A stretch of 37,727 nt of DNA from Roseovarius gaetbuli (GTDB lineage: Bacteria; Pseudomonadota; Alphaproteobacteria; Rhodobacterales; Rhodobacteraceae), in assembly GCF_900172365.1 (NCBI RefSeq), contig NZ_FWFJ01000038.1:1-37727 (forward strand), given 5' to 3'. The notes under the pieces were generated by a model. That model had not been told where the DNA came from. It was given only the letters and a program-made list of their open reading frames with translations, and did no database searches. The first letter of the stretch is position 1; each line of letters opens with the position of its first letter. A program made the translations under genes and the position numbers. Of the stretch, positions 24,115 to 32,880 are shown in pieces.

Positions 24115-24894
24115 ATGCCCGCAAGCAGCACGAAAGACCGAACGCTTCACGCGCCCGAACAGGTGGCTGTAATCGACCGTTTCCTGCGGCCCCAGGCGGT
24201 GGGTATGCCGCTGATCCGGCTGGGCGATTTCGGGGATGGCGGGTATCTGGTGCCCGAAGATCTGCGCGGCATCGCTGCCTGTTATTCGCCGGGCGTGTCG
24301 GAACAGGCCACGTTCGAGATGGATCTGGCCAAGCGCGGGATACGGTCGTTCATGGCCGATGCCTCGGTTGAGAAACCACCGCTGGATGTACCGGGGGCGG
24401 ATTTTGTGCCAAAGTTCCTTGGCCCGCGCGACGAGGGCGACACCATGAGTTTGCTCAGATGGGTAGAGGACACCGACCCGGCGCCGGGCGAGGACCTGAT
24501 ATTGCAAATGGATATCGAGGGGGCGGAATATGCCACCCTGGCGGCCGCGCCGCGCGAGTTGCTGCGTCGGTTCCGGATGATCGTGATCGAATGGCATCAC
24601 CTGCCCTCGGTGCTGACCAAGCCGCGGTTTCAGAACCCGGCGCTGGCCGCCGTGGAGAAGCTGAAGGACGATTTCGTCACCGTGCATCTGCACGCCAACA
24701 ACGTGTCGGGCAGTGTCGAGATCGAGGGCGAAGAGATCCCGCGCGTGGTGGAGGCCACGCTTTTGCGCCGTGATCGGATCGGCGAGATGCGGCCCGTTGA
24801 GGCCAAAGAGCTGCCTCATCCGCTGGACTGTCGGCACAACCCGCGCCGCCCGTGGCTATCTCTACCGCAGCGGTGGCTGGGCGCTGACGGTTGA
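24115..24894 (+). CDS. FkbM-like methyltransferase-fold protein
   Basis: 259-residue protein resembling the FkbM/Methyltransf_21 group. It has RLGDFGDGGYLVPEDL near residues 34-49, SPGVSEQATFEMDLAKRG, and the core motif MDIEGAEYATL beginning at residue 132, followed by VIEWHHL. In FkbM proteins the D-x-E-G-x-E motif follows the SAM site. The classical glycine-rich SAM motif is weak here, so activity as a methyltransferase is uncertain; related proteins are common in surface polysaccharide clusters. It converges on the neighbouring minus-strand glycosyltransferase gene, with 57 bases between them. The ribosome site at the ATG is poor. Confidence 0.66.
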   Translation: MPASSTKDRTLHAPEQVAVIDRFLRPQAVGMPLIRLGDFGDGGYLVPEDLRGIAACYSPGVSEQATFEMDLAKRGIRSFMADASVEKPPLDVPGADFVPKFLGPRDEGDTMSLLRWVEDTDPAPGEDLILQMDIEGAEYATLAAAPRELLRRFRMIVIEWHHLPSVLTKPRFQNPALAAVEKLKDDFVTVHLHANNVSGSVEIEGEEIPRVVEATLLRRDRIGEMRPVEAKELPHPLDCRHNPRRPWLSLPQRWLGADG

Positions 24895-24951
24895 TCACGG
24901 CGCGATAGGGGGGGGCGACGGGATAGCCGCGGGAACCCGAGGCTTGCTGCG

Positions 24952-25980
24952 TTAGTCAGGCGCGACGCGGGGACCAACCCCGAGCTTGTTGTCGCGCAGC
25001 CAGCGACGGAAATCGGTCCAGTCGGGACGGGCCTGGAGCTCGTCGATCTTGGCGCGATGCCAGTCGCAGGCGCGGGCATGCAGATCAGCCAGAACCGGGT
25101 CCTCTAGCAGCGCTTGGAGCATCGGTTGGGCCCGGTCGGCATGAGGCAGGATTGAGTCGTCGCGGGCGTGGTTGACGTTCATGTCGGCCCAGTACAACTC
25201 GGATTGATCATGTGCGATGTGATTGGTGCGGCCGCGGTCGCGTTTCACCAGAAAACTATCGATGGAGCGGACCGAGTAATGGTGCAGGCGCGCGTATTCG
25301 TGGCTGAAGCCCGGCCAGGCGCGCCACCGGACCATTTCCATCGGTTGCCGGTTGCCCCCGCAATCCGACCAACGCACCTTGTGCTGTTCCTCGGGCGGCA
25401 CGCCCTTGGGGCGGTGCGGGCCGAAATGACTGAAGGTGCCGTTGTTGCGGAACATCGTTTTGAAGCCGCTGGCGCGTCCGTTTGAGGGGCGGTCCTCGTG
25501 GTCGGCAAGAAGAAACTGGCGCGTGACGGGCGCATCTTCATAGGTTTCGACCCCGCCGCAGCCGAAGAGTTTCCAGGTGAAGGATATCGCGTCGCAGTCG
25601 CCGACACGCTCCATCAGGTCATCGAGCGTTTCCAGGCCGCCGCGCAGGTTGATGAATTCGTCCACGTCGAGCGACATCAACCATTCGGCCTGCTGGACCC
25701 AGGGATGCAGGGCTGAGCGGCGCAGCGCCTTGTGCTGCGGCGGAGACCCATCCTTGGGGTTGGGCCGGTGGCTGCAGAAGCCCAGTTCGTCGAGGCGCTG
25801 GGCCATCAAGTCGGTGCCATCGACGCAATCGTTGGTGAAGATGACGAAGCCCGAGAACCCGATGGAAAGGTTGTGGGCGATCCATTCCAGCATAAACGGG
25901 GCTTCGTTCTTCATCGTCGTCATGATGATGCGCGGGCCGCCGCCGACCGGTGCGATCGGGAATTTGGGCGCCCCGGTCAT
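24952..25980 (-). CDS. GT2-like (Glyco_tranf_2_4 type) glycosyltransferase
   Basis: 342-residue predicted glycosyltransferase. The N-terminal part reads IIMTTMKNEAPFMLEWIAHN, then FTNDCVDGTD, and the metal/nucleotide motif SLDVDEFINL (D105, D107). These are typical of the small GT-A group found in capsule and LPS clusters. The C-terminal third has PMLQALLEDPVLADLHARACDWHR, a helical tail. The start ATG at 25980 overlaps the stop of the upstream fusion gene by 4 bases (ATGA), so I prefer it to an in-frame upstream start that would lie inside that gene. The sugar donor and acceptor are unknown. Confidence 0.76.
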   Translation of the reverse strand: MTGAPKFPIAPVGGGPRIIMTTMKNEAPFMLEWIAHNLSIGFSGFVIFTNDCVDGTDLMAQRLDELGFCSHRPNPKDGSPPQHKALRRSALHPWVQQAEWLMSLDVDEFINLRGGLETLDDLMERVGDCDAISFTWKLFGCGGVETYEDAPVTRQFLLADHEDRPSNGRASGFKTMFRNNGTFSHFGPHRPKGVPPEEQHKVRWSDCGGNRQPMEMVRWRAWPGFSHEYARLHHYSVRSIDSFLVKRDRGRTNHIAHDQSELYWADMNVNHARDDSILPHADRAQPMLQALLEDPVLADLHARACDWHRAKIDELQARPDWTDFRRWLRDNKLGVGPRVAPD

Positions 25981-27896
25981 TCGGCAGCCTGTCGTTTGAG
26001 TTTGCGGAAGGCGGGCTTTACGCGTTCGGCCAGCGCTGGATGGCCGCGTTCGGCAAGGTTGCTTTCCATCGCCTTGCGATACCAGGGCAGGCTGCGGCGT
26101 TCGCGGAACATCTTGTAGAACACCTTTGGCGTCAGCGTGCCGTCGAGCGCGTGCTGCATCACCGGCTTGAGCAAGTTGGCCTTGCGCAGGAAGACGGGCG
26201 AGAAATGCCCCGAGCACCATGTCTTGAGCAGGAAGACGTTGTCGCCTTCGAGCCGTTCGGCATGGCGGCGGTCGGGCGTGAAGAAGGGATCATAGAAGAC
26301 AAAGGCATTTTCGATCTCGTCTATTTCGAAAGCGCAGTCGCTGTAGGGCAGCGACCAGTCGCGCTGTCGGCCGAAGCCGAAGCGCTCCTCCCAAGGCACA
26401 ATGCTTTCATCGAGCGTGGTTTGGGGATTGAAGCTGATTACGGTGGCGCCGGGCGCGAGCGAGGAGAAAGTCAGCGCCGCGAAACCGCCCATTGAGGTGC
26501 CTGTCAGGAAGACCTTTCCGAACTGGCCAAAGAAGCCATCGGCGGCGAGCTTTTCGAGATAGGCGATCAGTTGCGGGTCGCGGTACCAGTCTTTCCGGCG
26601 CGCCATGACCGACAGATGTGAACAGCCATTGTCGCGAACGAACTTGTAGGCCCAGGGTTCGCGTTTGGGCGAGAGGTTATTGACGTTTGAGAGGTTGTCG
26701 AATGTCACCACGAGCCGGGCATCGTCGCGGCGGACGCACATGACCGCGTGATTTTTCAAGCGGGTGTAGAAGCCTTCGTTGTCGCCGCTGGTGTGGATCT
26801 CGGCAAACCACGCAGGTAAATCGATGGTAGAGTCGGGCCCGGTTTCGGGTTCTTTCGCGGGCGGTGGCGTGGCTTCGAGGTTTGCCGCCGGGACTGGCTC
26901 GGCGGATTTTTCTTCGGGCGGCGCATCTCCACGGATGGCGGCCAGCAGGCGACCGAGATCAGAGGCCTCGCCGCGCAAATCATCCAGTCGTTTCGCCTCG
27001 CGGGTGCAAAGGGCCGCTTGGGCGTCTGCCACACCGGGCAGCGCCAGAAGAGCCTCGGTCTCAAGGGCGATGGCGTCGGACCAGTCCGACAGGCCGGGGT
27101 CGGCTTCGGTCATCGCCGCAAGCGCATCGAGCTGCGCGGCCAGCGCCTCGGCATCGGGGCGCTGTTTCTCGGGCTGATCGGCCATGCGCAGCAGAAATGC
27201 TTCCACTGAAGGCGCGGGCAGTTTCAGAACCGCTGCCTTGGTGGTGCCAAAGGCGGTCGGCATTCCAGACCAGGCCAGGCGGCTGAGCGGTTCGGGCATA
27301 GGGCTACCATCGCCGCTGACCCACTTGATCTTTTCGCCGCTGGCTGGGCCGGTCGGCACCTCGGGGGTGCGCAGGCCGAAGCGGCCAAGCCGCACCACGC
27401 TGCGCAACTCGACATTGACGGCGGTATCGGCGGGCAGCGGGGCACGCCCAGTGGCGGTGTGAAGGACAGGGCCTGGGATATGGTCGACCAGGCCCGCCGA
27501 GCCGAAGACATGCACCGGCGCGCTTAGCACGTCGGCCCCGCCGCAGGTCCGCATCAGCGATTGAACCGTCTTTGCCGTGCTGTTGATCCTGAAGTATTCG
27601 CCGCGCGGCAGATAAAGCCCGTACCCGCCGCTCTCCCCGGCCTCGAGCGCGGCGAAGCGCAGGGCGGAGTTGCGGTCCTCCTCGGCAGGGTGTCCGTCGG
27701 TGCGGACCGGGTGCAGGGTGATCGCGTCGGCCTTGGCGAGCGCATCGAAAAGCGGGCTTTTACGCAGTGTCTTATGGTCGGTGAAAATATGGACATGACT
27801 GGCCCCGACGGCCCGGTGATATGCGAGCCATTCGAGGAAATCCGAGCTCTCGGCGCGAAGGAATGAGCCGAGAAAAAATTTGGGACTGGCCACCAT
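25977..27896 (-). CDS. fusion of GT2-like domain and alpha/beta hydrolase
   Basis: 639-residue protein from the ATG at 27896 (a start at 27944 is possible; the farthest in-frame ATG at 28031 would overlap the divergent gene). Residues about 1-230 resemble the Glyco_tranf_2_4 group (FLRAESSDFLEWLAYHRAVG, HIFTDHKT). A helical middle (about 240-340) and a Pro/Glu-rich linker (about 320-360) follow. Residues about 365-639 look like an alpha/beta hydrolase: nucleophile S468 in LTGTSMGGFAAL, then FYDPFFTPDRRH and CSGHFSPVF as candidates for the acid and histidine. The usual DxD of the glycosyltransferase is not obvious (YLPRGEYFRI occupies its place), so the first domain may be inactive or recruit acceptors. 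Possible roles are glycan acyl-group removal or transfer. Confidence 0.66.
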   Translation of the reverse strand: MVASPKFFLGSFLRAESSDFLEWLAYHRAVGASHVHIFTDHKTLRKSPLFDALAKADAITLHPVRTDGHPAEEDRNSALRFAALEAGESGGYGLYLPRGEYFRINSTAKTVQSLMRTCGGADVLSAPVHVFGSAGLVDHIPGPVLHTATGRAPLPADTAVNVELRSVVRLGRFGLRTPEVPTGPASGEKIKWVSGDGSPMPEPLSRLAWSGMPTAFGTTKAAVLKLPAPSVEAFLLRMADQPEKQRPDAEALAAQLDALAAMTEADPGLSDWSDAIALETEALLALPGVADAQAALCTREAKRLDDLRGEASDLGRLLAAIRGDAPPEEKSAEPVPAANLEATPPPAKEPETGPDSTIDLPAWFAEIHTSGDNEGFYTRLKNHAVMCVRRDDARLVVTFDNLSNVNNLSPKREPWAYKFVRDNGCSHLSVMARRKDWYRDPQLIAYLEKLAADGFFGQFGKVFLTGTSMGGFAALTFSSLAPGATVISFNPQTTLDESIVPWEERFGFGRQRDWSLPYSDCAFEIDEIENAFVFYDPFFTPDRRHAERLEGDNVFLLKTWCSGHFSPVFLRKANLLKPVMQHALDGTLTPKVFYKMFRERRSLPWYRKAMESNLAERGHPALAERVKPAFRKLKRQAAE

Positions 27897-27993
27897 ATAC
27901 TCGAATACCTCATCGCGTTCGCCCTGGAAGGGACTACTTGTCACTGTTTCTAGCGACTGTATAAGAATTGATTTGGTTGGGAAAGGCGGAACT
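27897..27993. promoter_or_regulatory. divergent promoter region inside the island
   Basis: About 97 bases separate the two divergent glycan genes. The region is AT-richer than its surroundings and contains TATAAG-type hexamers (near 27960) that could be a -10 for the rightward gene. The rightward ATG at 27994 follows AAAGGCGGAACT. No palindrome is evident. Confidence 0.35.
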
Positions 27994-30009
27994 ATGGCGG
28001 CAAGCTGCAGTCCGGCGCGCGGGCTTTTCATCGGATTGAGGAAGGATCAGCTGGGCGCGCGCCTTCTGATGATGCTGAACGCGATCCGCCTGTCCGAGGA
28101 TTACGGCACCGATTTCCGGATCAACTGGTTTCCGCGTGGAGCGATGGCACCGACGTTGGCCACGCCGACGGACCTGTTCAGCGAGGCGTTCATCGAGTGC
28201 CATTTCATCGAGAACGCGGAATTCGAGGCGCTCGGTCCGATTGCCAAGCCGCTTTGGACCTTCATGAACGACGAGGGCCCCAAAAGGCTTGAGGCGCATC
28301 TGGCGGGTGGCGGGCATGTTGTTCTGGACGAGGGCTTCGAGATCGTCGAATTCCCGTGGGAGGATGCCAGCGATCTGCGCGAGCGGTTCCGTGGGTTCAT
28401 CTCGTGTATCGGGTTCAACCCGGTGGTCGCGGGCCATATCGAGCAGATCGAGGCGGCGATGGCGGCCAACGAGGGCAGGCGCACCATCGCCTATCATATC
28501 CGGCGGGGTGACATCCTGAACACGGATCCGTGGAAGCACAAGGAATGGCCCGCCAAGATCGAGCCGGATGAATTGTATTCGGCCTACCTGGAAAAGAACG
28601 GCGGGGCCAAGGCACTGGTGTTCTCGGACCAGCCCGAAAGCATCGCGCGCTTCACCACCGCGCATCCGCAGGCGGGCAGCATCGACGATCTGGTCGATCT
28701 GAAGGGGTGCAAGACCGTGCAGCGCGATTTCCTGGAACTGTTCGCGATGTCGCGCGCATCGGAGATCGTGGCGCCGCCGATCAGCGCCTTCAGCCGCGCT
28801 GCCGCCCGTCTGAGCGGACAGGAGCGAAAGTGTTTCCACGAGGTCATGACGGTGGAGGAGCGCGACCGCGCCTATGACCGACTGCTGGAACGGTTCGCGA
28901 AGGGGCCGGAGGCGTTTATCACGCCCAGCGAGGCGGCGCATGTCTTCGTCAAGCTGGCGCGTCGGCTTCAGGAGGCCGGGCGCGAGCAGGAGGCTTGGGA
29001 GATCGGACAGCGCATTCTGGACGCGGGCGCGGACAATGCCTTTATGCCACTGGCTCATGCGCTAAACGGCATGTACCTGGGTAAGTGGGACGAGGCGCTG
29101 ACCTATATAAACCGGGCGCTGGCCGACCCGCATCAATGGCGGGAGAATTATATCTCGGGGCTGGCGGTCCGGGCACATATCCTGGGTGCGCTGGGTCGGC
29201 GCAAGCGCGCGCGGCGGTCGTTCCTGCGGGCGTTCTGGCAAAAGCCGATGCTGCCCGACGTCACGGTGATAGGCACCTTCATGATCAAACGCGGCCGCCT
29301 GCGGGCGGGGGAGACGCTGCCGTTCGACCGGGAAACGCTGCTGGTGCTGCCAGTGCGGTATCAGCAGACCAATATCGTGGTGCAGCAAAACAAGATTCTG
29401 CGGCGGCGGGCGTCGGATCTGTCGACGCTCGCGATCGAGTGGCCCTGGTTCGCGATGGACGGCAAGACAGACCGGTTTCTGAACGCGCCGCACGAATTGA
29501 AGAAAATGCAGGCGCGTCTGGCCAAGCATCACGGCGGTGTGCCGGGGGCGGGCCCATTCAGTTATGACGCGCTGCTCGAGGCGCGGATGGGCAAGCCGGA
29601 ACGGGCGCTGGAGATGAACGCGCGCGCGGTTGAGGCCGCACCGGACGATCCGATGGTGCGAAAGCGGCAGGCCGAGTTCCGGATGATGACGGGCGATTAT
29701 GCTGGGGCGCTTGCCGAGATGGAGGTCTGTCGGGCCTGCGCGCCCGATCATGCCTTCTGGCACTTCCTGACCGGGCTGATCCACGAGACAGCAGGGGATC
29801 GCGCGGCGGCGCGGGCCTGTCACGAGGCGGCCTGCGAAATGGATGACAGTACCGCAGAATTGCATGCGCATCTGGCCGATATGTGCCGGGATACGGGCGA
29901 TACCGAGGGTGCAGTCGCCGCGCTGGAGCGCGCCGCGGAAATTGCGCCCAACCAGCAACGCTATCGTAACCGGCGGGATCGTTTGCTAAAGCGCCAAGCC
30001 AATGGGTGA
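27994..30009 (+). CDS. fucosyltransferase-like protein fused to TPR repeats
   Basis: 671-residue protein. The first ~310 residues recall GT-B fucosyltransferase-like proteins: N-terminal GLFIGLRKDQLGARLLMMLNAIRL and the donor-site motif YHIRRGDIL (Y167-D173, the HxRRGD motif of NodZ/O-fucosyltransferase relatives), then ALVFSDQPE and FLELFAMSRASEIVAPPISAFSRAA, a typical end of that fold. Residues about 320-671 are helical with TPR-like units, clearest in DAFWHFLTGLIHETAGDRAAA-type, ELHAHLADMCRDTGD and TEGAVAALERAAEIAPN. Start at 27994 is supported by GGAAAGGCGGAACT; earlier in-frame starts would overlap the divergent gene. GDP-fucose use is inferred only from the motif. Confidence 0.72.
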   Translation: MAASCSPARGLFIGLRKDQLGARLLMMLNAIRLSEDYGTDFRINWFPRGAMAPTLATPTDLFSEAFIECHFIENAEFEALGPIAKPLWTFMNDEGPKRLEAHLAGGGHVVLDEGFEIVEFPWEDASDLRERFRGFISCIGFNPVVAGHIEQIEAAMAANEGRRTIAYHIRRGDILNTDPWKHKEWPAKIEPDELYSAYLEKNGGAKALVFSDQPESIARFTTAHPQAGSIDDLVDLKGCKTVQRDFLELFAMSRASEIVAPPISAFSRAAARLSGQERKCFHEVMTVEERDRAYDRLLERFAKGPEAFITPSEAAHVFVKLARRLQEAGREQEAWEIGQRILDAGADNAFMPLAHALNGMYLGKWDEALTYINRALADPHQWRENYISGLAVRAHILGALGRRKRARRSFLRAFWQKPMLPDVTVIGTFMIKRGRLRAGETLPFDRETLLVLPVRYQQTNIVVQQNKILRRRASDLSTLAIEWPWFAMDGKTDRFLNAPHELKKMQARLAKHHGGVPGAGPFSYDALLEARMGKPERALEMNARAVEAAPDDPMVRKRQAEFRMMTGDYAGALAEMEVCRACAPDHAFWHFLTGLIHETAGDRAAARACHEAACEMDDSTAELHAHLADMCRDTGDTEGAVAALERAAEIAPNQQRYRNRRDRLLKRQANG

Positions 30010-30108
30010 GTCATCGGGTCCTCCCGGACTGTTGGGTGTTGCAGGGACATGGCGGAGCATGCTTGATCACAGTGTATCGCAGCGTTCGGACAGAACCATG
30101 GAGAGCAC

Positions 30109-31050
30109 ATGAAACAACGCGTCGTCTTCCTGCATCGCAAGGGCATGGCGCGCGCCGGGTCCAAGATCATGCGGTGCGATCAGCTCAGGGATATTTGTGA
30201 AGCACATCTCGGGGATGAGTTCGACTTTCGGGTGCGCCCCATGCCGCCGATCCGGGAAGAGACCGACATTCAAAAGGTTTGCGGCACGGTCCGGGGCGCC
30301 ATCGTTATCTTGCTGAAGGGCGCGGCGGTTCCGCTGGGCGACCAGGGAATGGAGGCCCTGCGCAAAAGTGCGCGCGGCATTTGCATAGATTACGTGGATG
30401 CCGATGCCTATCGCAGCTTCTCGCCCTGGGCGGATGTTCATATCGGAGCGTCCCACGCCGGTTGCCGTCTGTTGTCCAATGTCCTGAAAAAGGCGGGCCA
30501 AAATGAAAGTGATGCGCCGATCATGCATCTGACACATCATGCCGACCCGCGGCTGGACGGCTTGCATATCCGACATCAGCAAGAGCTTCGGGGCGTGTAC
30601 ATGGGACATCCATCGAACGTGTTTATTCCGCCGGACATTCAGGGCGATGTCCATGTGCTGAAATATGAAAACGACCTGGGTATCGGGGGCGTGTTCGACA
30701 ATCTGCTAGACTTCAACCTGCATTATGCGGTGCGCGCACCGGCGCTGAGGCCCAGGATCACGAAAGAGGCCAAGCCGTTCACCAAGGGGTTCATTGCGGC
30801 GGCCGTGGGCGCGAATATTCTGGTGCCCCGCGCGACGGATGACGCCGTCATATACCTGGGCGAAGATTATCCCTTTCTACTGGAGAACACGGAGCCCAAT
30901 ACGATCGTAGAAGGGCTGCACCAGGCAAGGGATCTGTTCGGCACTTCGGCGTGGTCCGAGGCGACGCAGCGCATGGAGCATATCCGCGAGATCACGCGCC
31001 CGGGGCGGATCGCGAATGAGATGAAGGATATTCTGGCCCTGTTTCGGTAA
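30109..31050 (+). CDS. glycosyltransferase-like protein, family unclear
   Basis: 313-residue protein beginning MKQRVVFLHRKGMARAGSKIMR. It has the broad plan of a GT-B enzyme: an N-terminal half ending RGICIDYVDADAYRSFSPWADVHIGAS, a middle HLTHHADPRL, and a C-terminal KPFTKGFIAAAVGANILVPRATDDAVIYLGEDYP, which resembles the donor-binding region of GT4/GT1-like proteins in surface glycan clusters. No confident family match. A GGAGAG site precedes the ATG at 30109. It follows the fucosyltransferase-like gene by 99 bases on the same strand and is the last intact gene before the right-hand IS remnant. Confidence 0.58.
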   Translation: MKQRVVFLHRKGMARAGSKIMRCDQLRDICEAHLGDEFDFRVRPMPPIREETDIQKVCGTVRGAIVILLKGAAVPLGDQGMEALRKSARGICIDYVDADAYRSFSPWADVHIGASHAGCRLLSNVLKKAGQNESDAPIMHLTHHADPRLDGLHIRHQQELRGVYMGHPSNVFIPPDIQGDVHVLKYENDLGIGGVFDNLLDFNLHYAVRAPALRPRITKEAKPFTKGFIAAAVGANILVPRATDDAVIYLGEDYPFLLENTEPNTIVEGLHQARDLFGTSAWSEATQRMEHIREITRPGRIANEMKDILALFR

Positions 31051-31514
31051 GCTTGGAAGCCCGCGCCGCTCGGGCGGGGCGTGGCCATTGGCTGGGAATT
31101 TGCAGGGGGGTTCAGTCCCGACCAGGGCAGCCAATGCACCGGCGCGAGCGCCTTTGGCGGTCGCTCGGGTCCAAATGCGTATATTTGCACGCATTTGAGA
31201 GAGGCGCAGGGGCGAAGTCCAGTGTCGGAGAGTGGCGCGCCTATGACAACGCCGAGCGCCCGCACTCCAACACCGAAACCTTGACGCCCGACGAGGTCCA
31301 TTCCCGCAAAACCGAACCCATGCGAATGGCAGCTTGATACGAAACTCTGATCCATCTTAACAAGGCTGCGAACTGGTCGAAAAACCAGGGCCACCTCTCA
31401 GGTCACCGCCGAACAAAAGGCACTTGAAGCCAAAGCCGAATAGTGGGCTAAAATGACGGCATGAGCAGCGCAAAGCACTGTCCCACAACAAGGCCCAAGT
31501 ATAAAGGACGCAAA
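31051..31514. other. right border region of the glycan island
   Basis: 464 bases with the transposase remnant at 31146-31337 and about 125 bases of IS-end-like sequence after it (beginning TACGAAACTCTGATCCATC). A weak GCCCG/CGGGC hairpin sits right after the preceding stop (31059-31075). The last bases hold AAAGGACGC, the ribosome site of the methyltransferase gene at 31515. Confidence 0.45.
31146..31337 (+). pseudogene. 3' remnant of an IS3-family transposase (right side of island)
   Basis: A 63-residue stretch starting ERLWRSLGSKCVYLHAF, continuing through WRAYDNAERPHSNTETLTPDEVH and ending RTEPMRMAA-like (KTEPMRMAA) at TGA 31335-31337, matches the end of IS3-family OrfB (usual ERLWRSLKYECVYLHAF and YNxxRPHSALGxxTPDEVY). 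The catalytic core upstream is missing. It differs in sequence from the left remnant, so the two came from different elements. Confidence 0.85.
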
Positions 31515-32306
31515 ATGAATCTTGATGCCACTGCAGGCGACACCCACGAGACGCAACTGAACGAACTACAAGAAGCCTTCGTCGACTGGAATGCCAAGCG
31601 TTTGCGAACCACGAGGGCCAAATCCCGCGACAGGCTTCTGGTGTCAGTGAACAAGTTCAAGGGCGGACACGGCGGACGCCAGTTTCGCCGCTTCAATGGT
31701 CTCAGTTATGAGGTGATGGCGCCGTTCTTTTCCGACAGCGAAAAAGAGATCGAGGAAGCCTACGGATTTCACAGCCACATGCATTTCCTGCGCATGTTGT
31801 CTTATGACTTCAAGCCGTGGAACTTTGCCGAAGAGATGCTCGACGACGTGGCCCGAAACGACACGGTCACAGTCATTGACTACGGTTGCGGGCTTGCGCA
31901 TGGCTCCCGCTGGATCGCTGCCGCGCTCAAGGCACGCGGCATTGGGGTGTCTCTGGCGCTGGTGGATTTCCCGACGATCCGGAAAGACTTCCTGATCTGG
32001 CTCTGCGATCGTGACGGTATCGACATGAAATTTCACGACGCACAGGTGGGCGGGCCGGTCACCGACCTGCCACAGGCGCAGACCTGCATCGCCACGGAAT
32101 TCTTCGAACACGTGCGCAAACCTGAAAAATATTTCAGCGCGATCGACACGGCGCTTGTTCCCGGTGGCTGGCTCATCACCAACGTGAATGATCACCGGGA
32201 GGAGTTCATGCACGTATCGCCAGATTTGCAGACCCTTCGCAATCGGATAGAAACGGCTGGATATGCCGCCAAGGATCCAGCGCGCGTTCTGGTCAAACCG
32301 GTTTAG
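31515..32306 (+). CDS. SAM-dependent methyltransferase
   Basis: 263-residue class I methyltransferase. Motif I is VIDYGCGLAHGSRWIAAAL, the acidic strand SLALVDFPTIRK follows, then CIATEFFEHVRKPEKYF, the EH of many small-molecule methyltransferases, and GGWLITNVNDHREEF. The N-terminal ~95 residues are helical and charged. The start at 31515 has an AAAGGACGC site; an in-frame ATG at 31461 lacks one. It is just outside the right-hand IS remnant and its codon use looks less GC-biased than the genes to its left, so it may also be acquired. Substrate unknown; sugar or lipid glycan methylation fits the neighbourhood. Confidence 0.75.
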   Translation: MNLDATAGDTHETQLNELQEAFVDWNAKRLRTTRAKSRDRLLVSVNKFKGGHGGRQFRRFNGLSYEVMAPFFSDSEKEIEEAYGFHSHMHFLRMLSYDFKPWNFAEEMLDDVARNDTVTVIDYGCGLAHGSRWIAAALKARGIGVSLALVDFPTIRKDFLIWLCDRDGIDMKFHDAQVGGPVTDLPQAQTCIATEFFEHVRKPEKYFSAIDTALVPGGWLITNVNDHREEFMHVSPDLQTLRNRIETAGYAAKDPARVLVKPV

Positions 32307-32880
32307 CAACGGTGTCTATGCTTTGGGTCAGCATCGCATCAAGTCGGCTGCGTATCCCTTGATCCAGCCGATCGGCAATCCGTAGCTCGGGGGCGACACG
32401 TGTTTCTGCGCAAGGGCGGTCAAGAGCCGTGATCCCAGGCCGAAGGGCTTGGGACGCTGGCGTTAGGCTCGAAAACGAAAGGGTTCAACAAAAGTAACGC
32501 GGGCCAACCACAAGCTACAGCGTCGAGGCACGGACCCAACTATGCAGTCCAAGCGGTGTCTGGATTCAAAGGGCCCGTTGAGTGGTGGATGTTGGCGGGT
32601 TCACCGGGGCGAATAAAACTTTGGGAAGTACAAGACCGAGTTGATCTTCGAAATATCTTGGAAAGCAGATTACGTCTGCGCTGGTTTTGTGGCTGTGTGC
32701 AGCGAGTTCATGCGTTGCCGCCCATGTTTGGCTTCGACTTGGCCAACGTCGCGTTTCGGCCTTTTTTGTTCAGCAAACTTTCAGAATTCAAACTAAAAAG
32801 CCATTGAATGTCACGGTAACACATCATCGGATACTTAAGTGGCTATCTGGCCGGACAGGGCCGAATCCCGGACAGCAATC
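32307..32880. other. 574-base region without a recognised gene
   Basis: No ORF here is convincing in length, start context or content; the best (32556-32807, plus strand) lacks family resemblance and a ribosome site. The base composition is lower in GC than the flanks. Together with the IS fragments nearby it looks like decayed or transferred DNA. No tRNA, repeat or promoter was recognised. Confidence 0.4.

Noticed and set aside
27934..29058. 374-codon minus-strand ORF opposite the fucosyltransferase-like gene
   Set aside because: No ribosome site or domain; the plus-strand gene carries the HxRRGD motif and TPR repeats.
23700..32306. CRISPR, phage or toxin-antitoxin system in the island
   Set aside because: No repeat array, integrase, phage structural gene or toxin-antitoxin pair is visible; gene content is glycan-related.
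32556..32807. 83-codon ORF in the long gap
   Set aside because: No ribosome site, no recognisable domain and composition unlike the neighbours.
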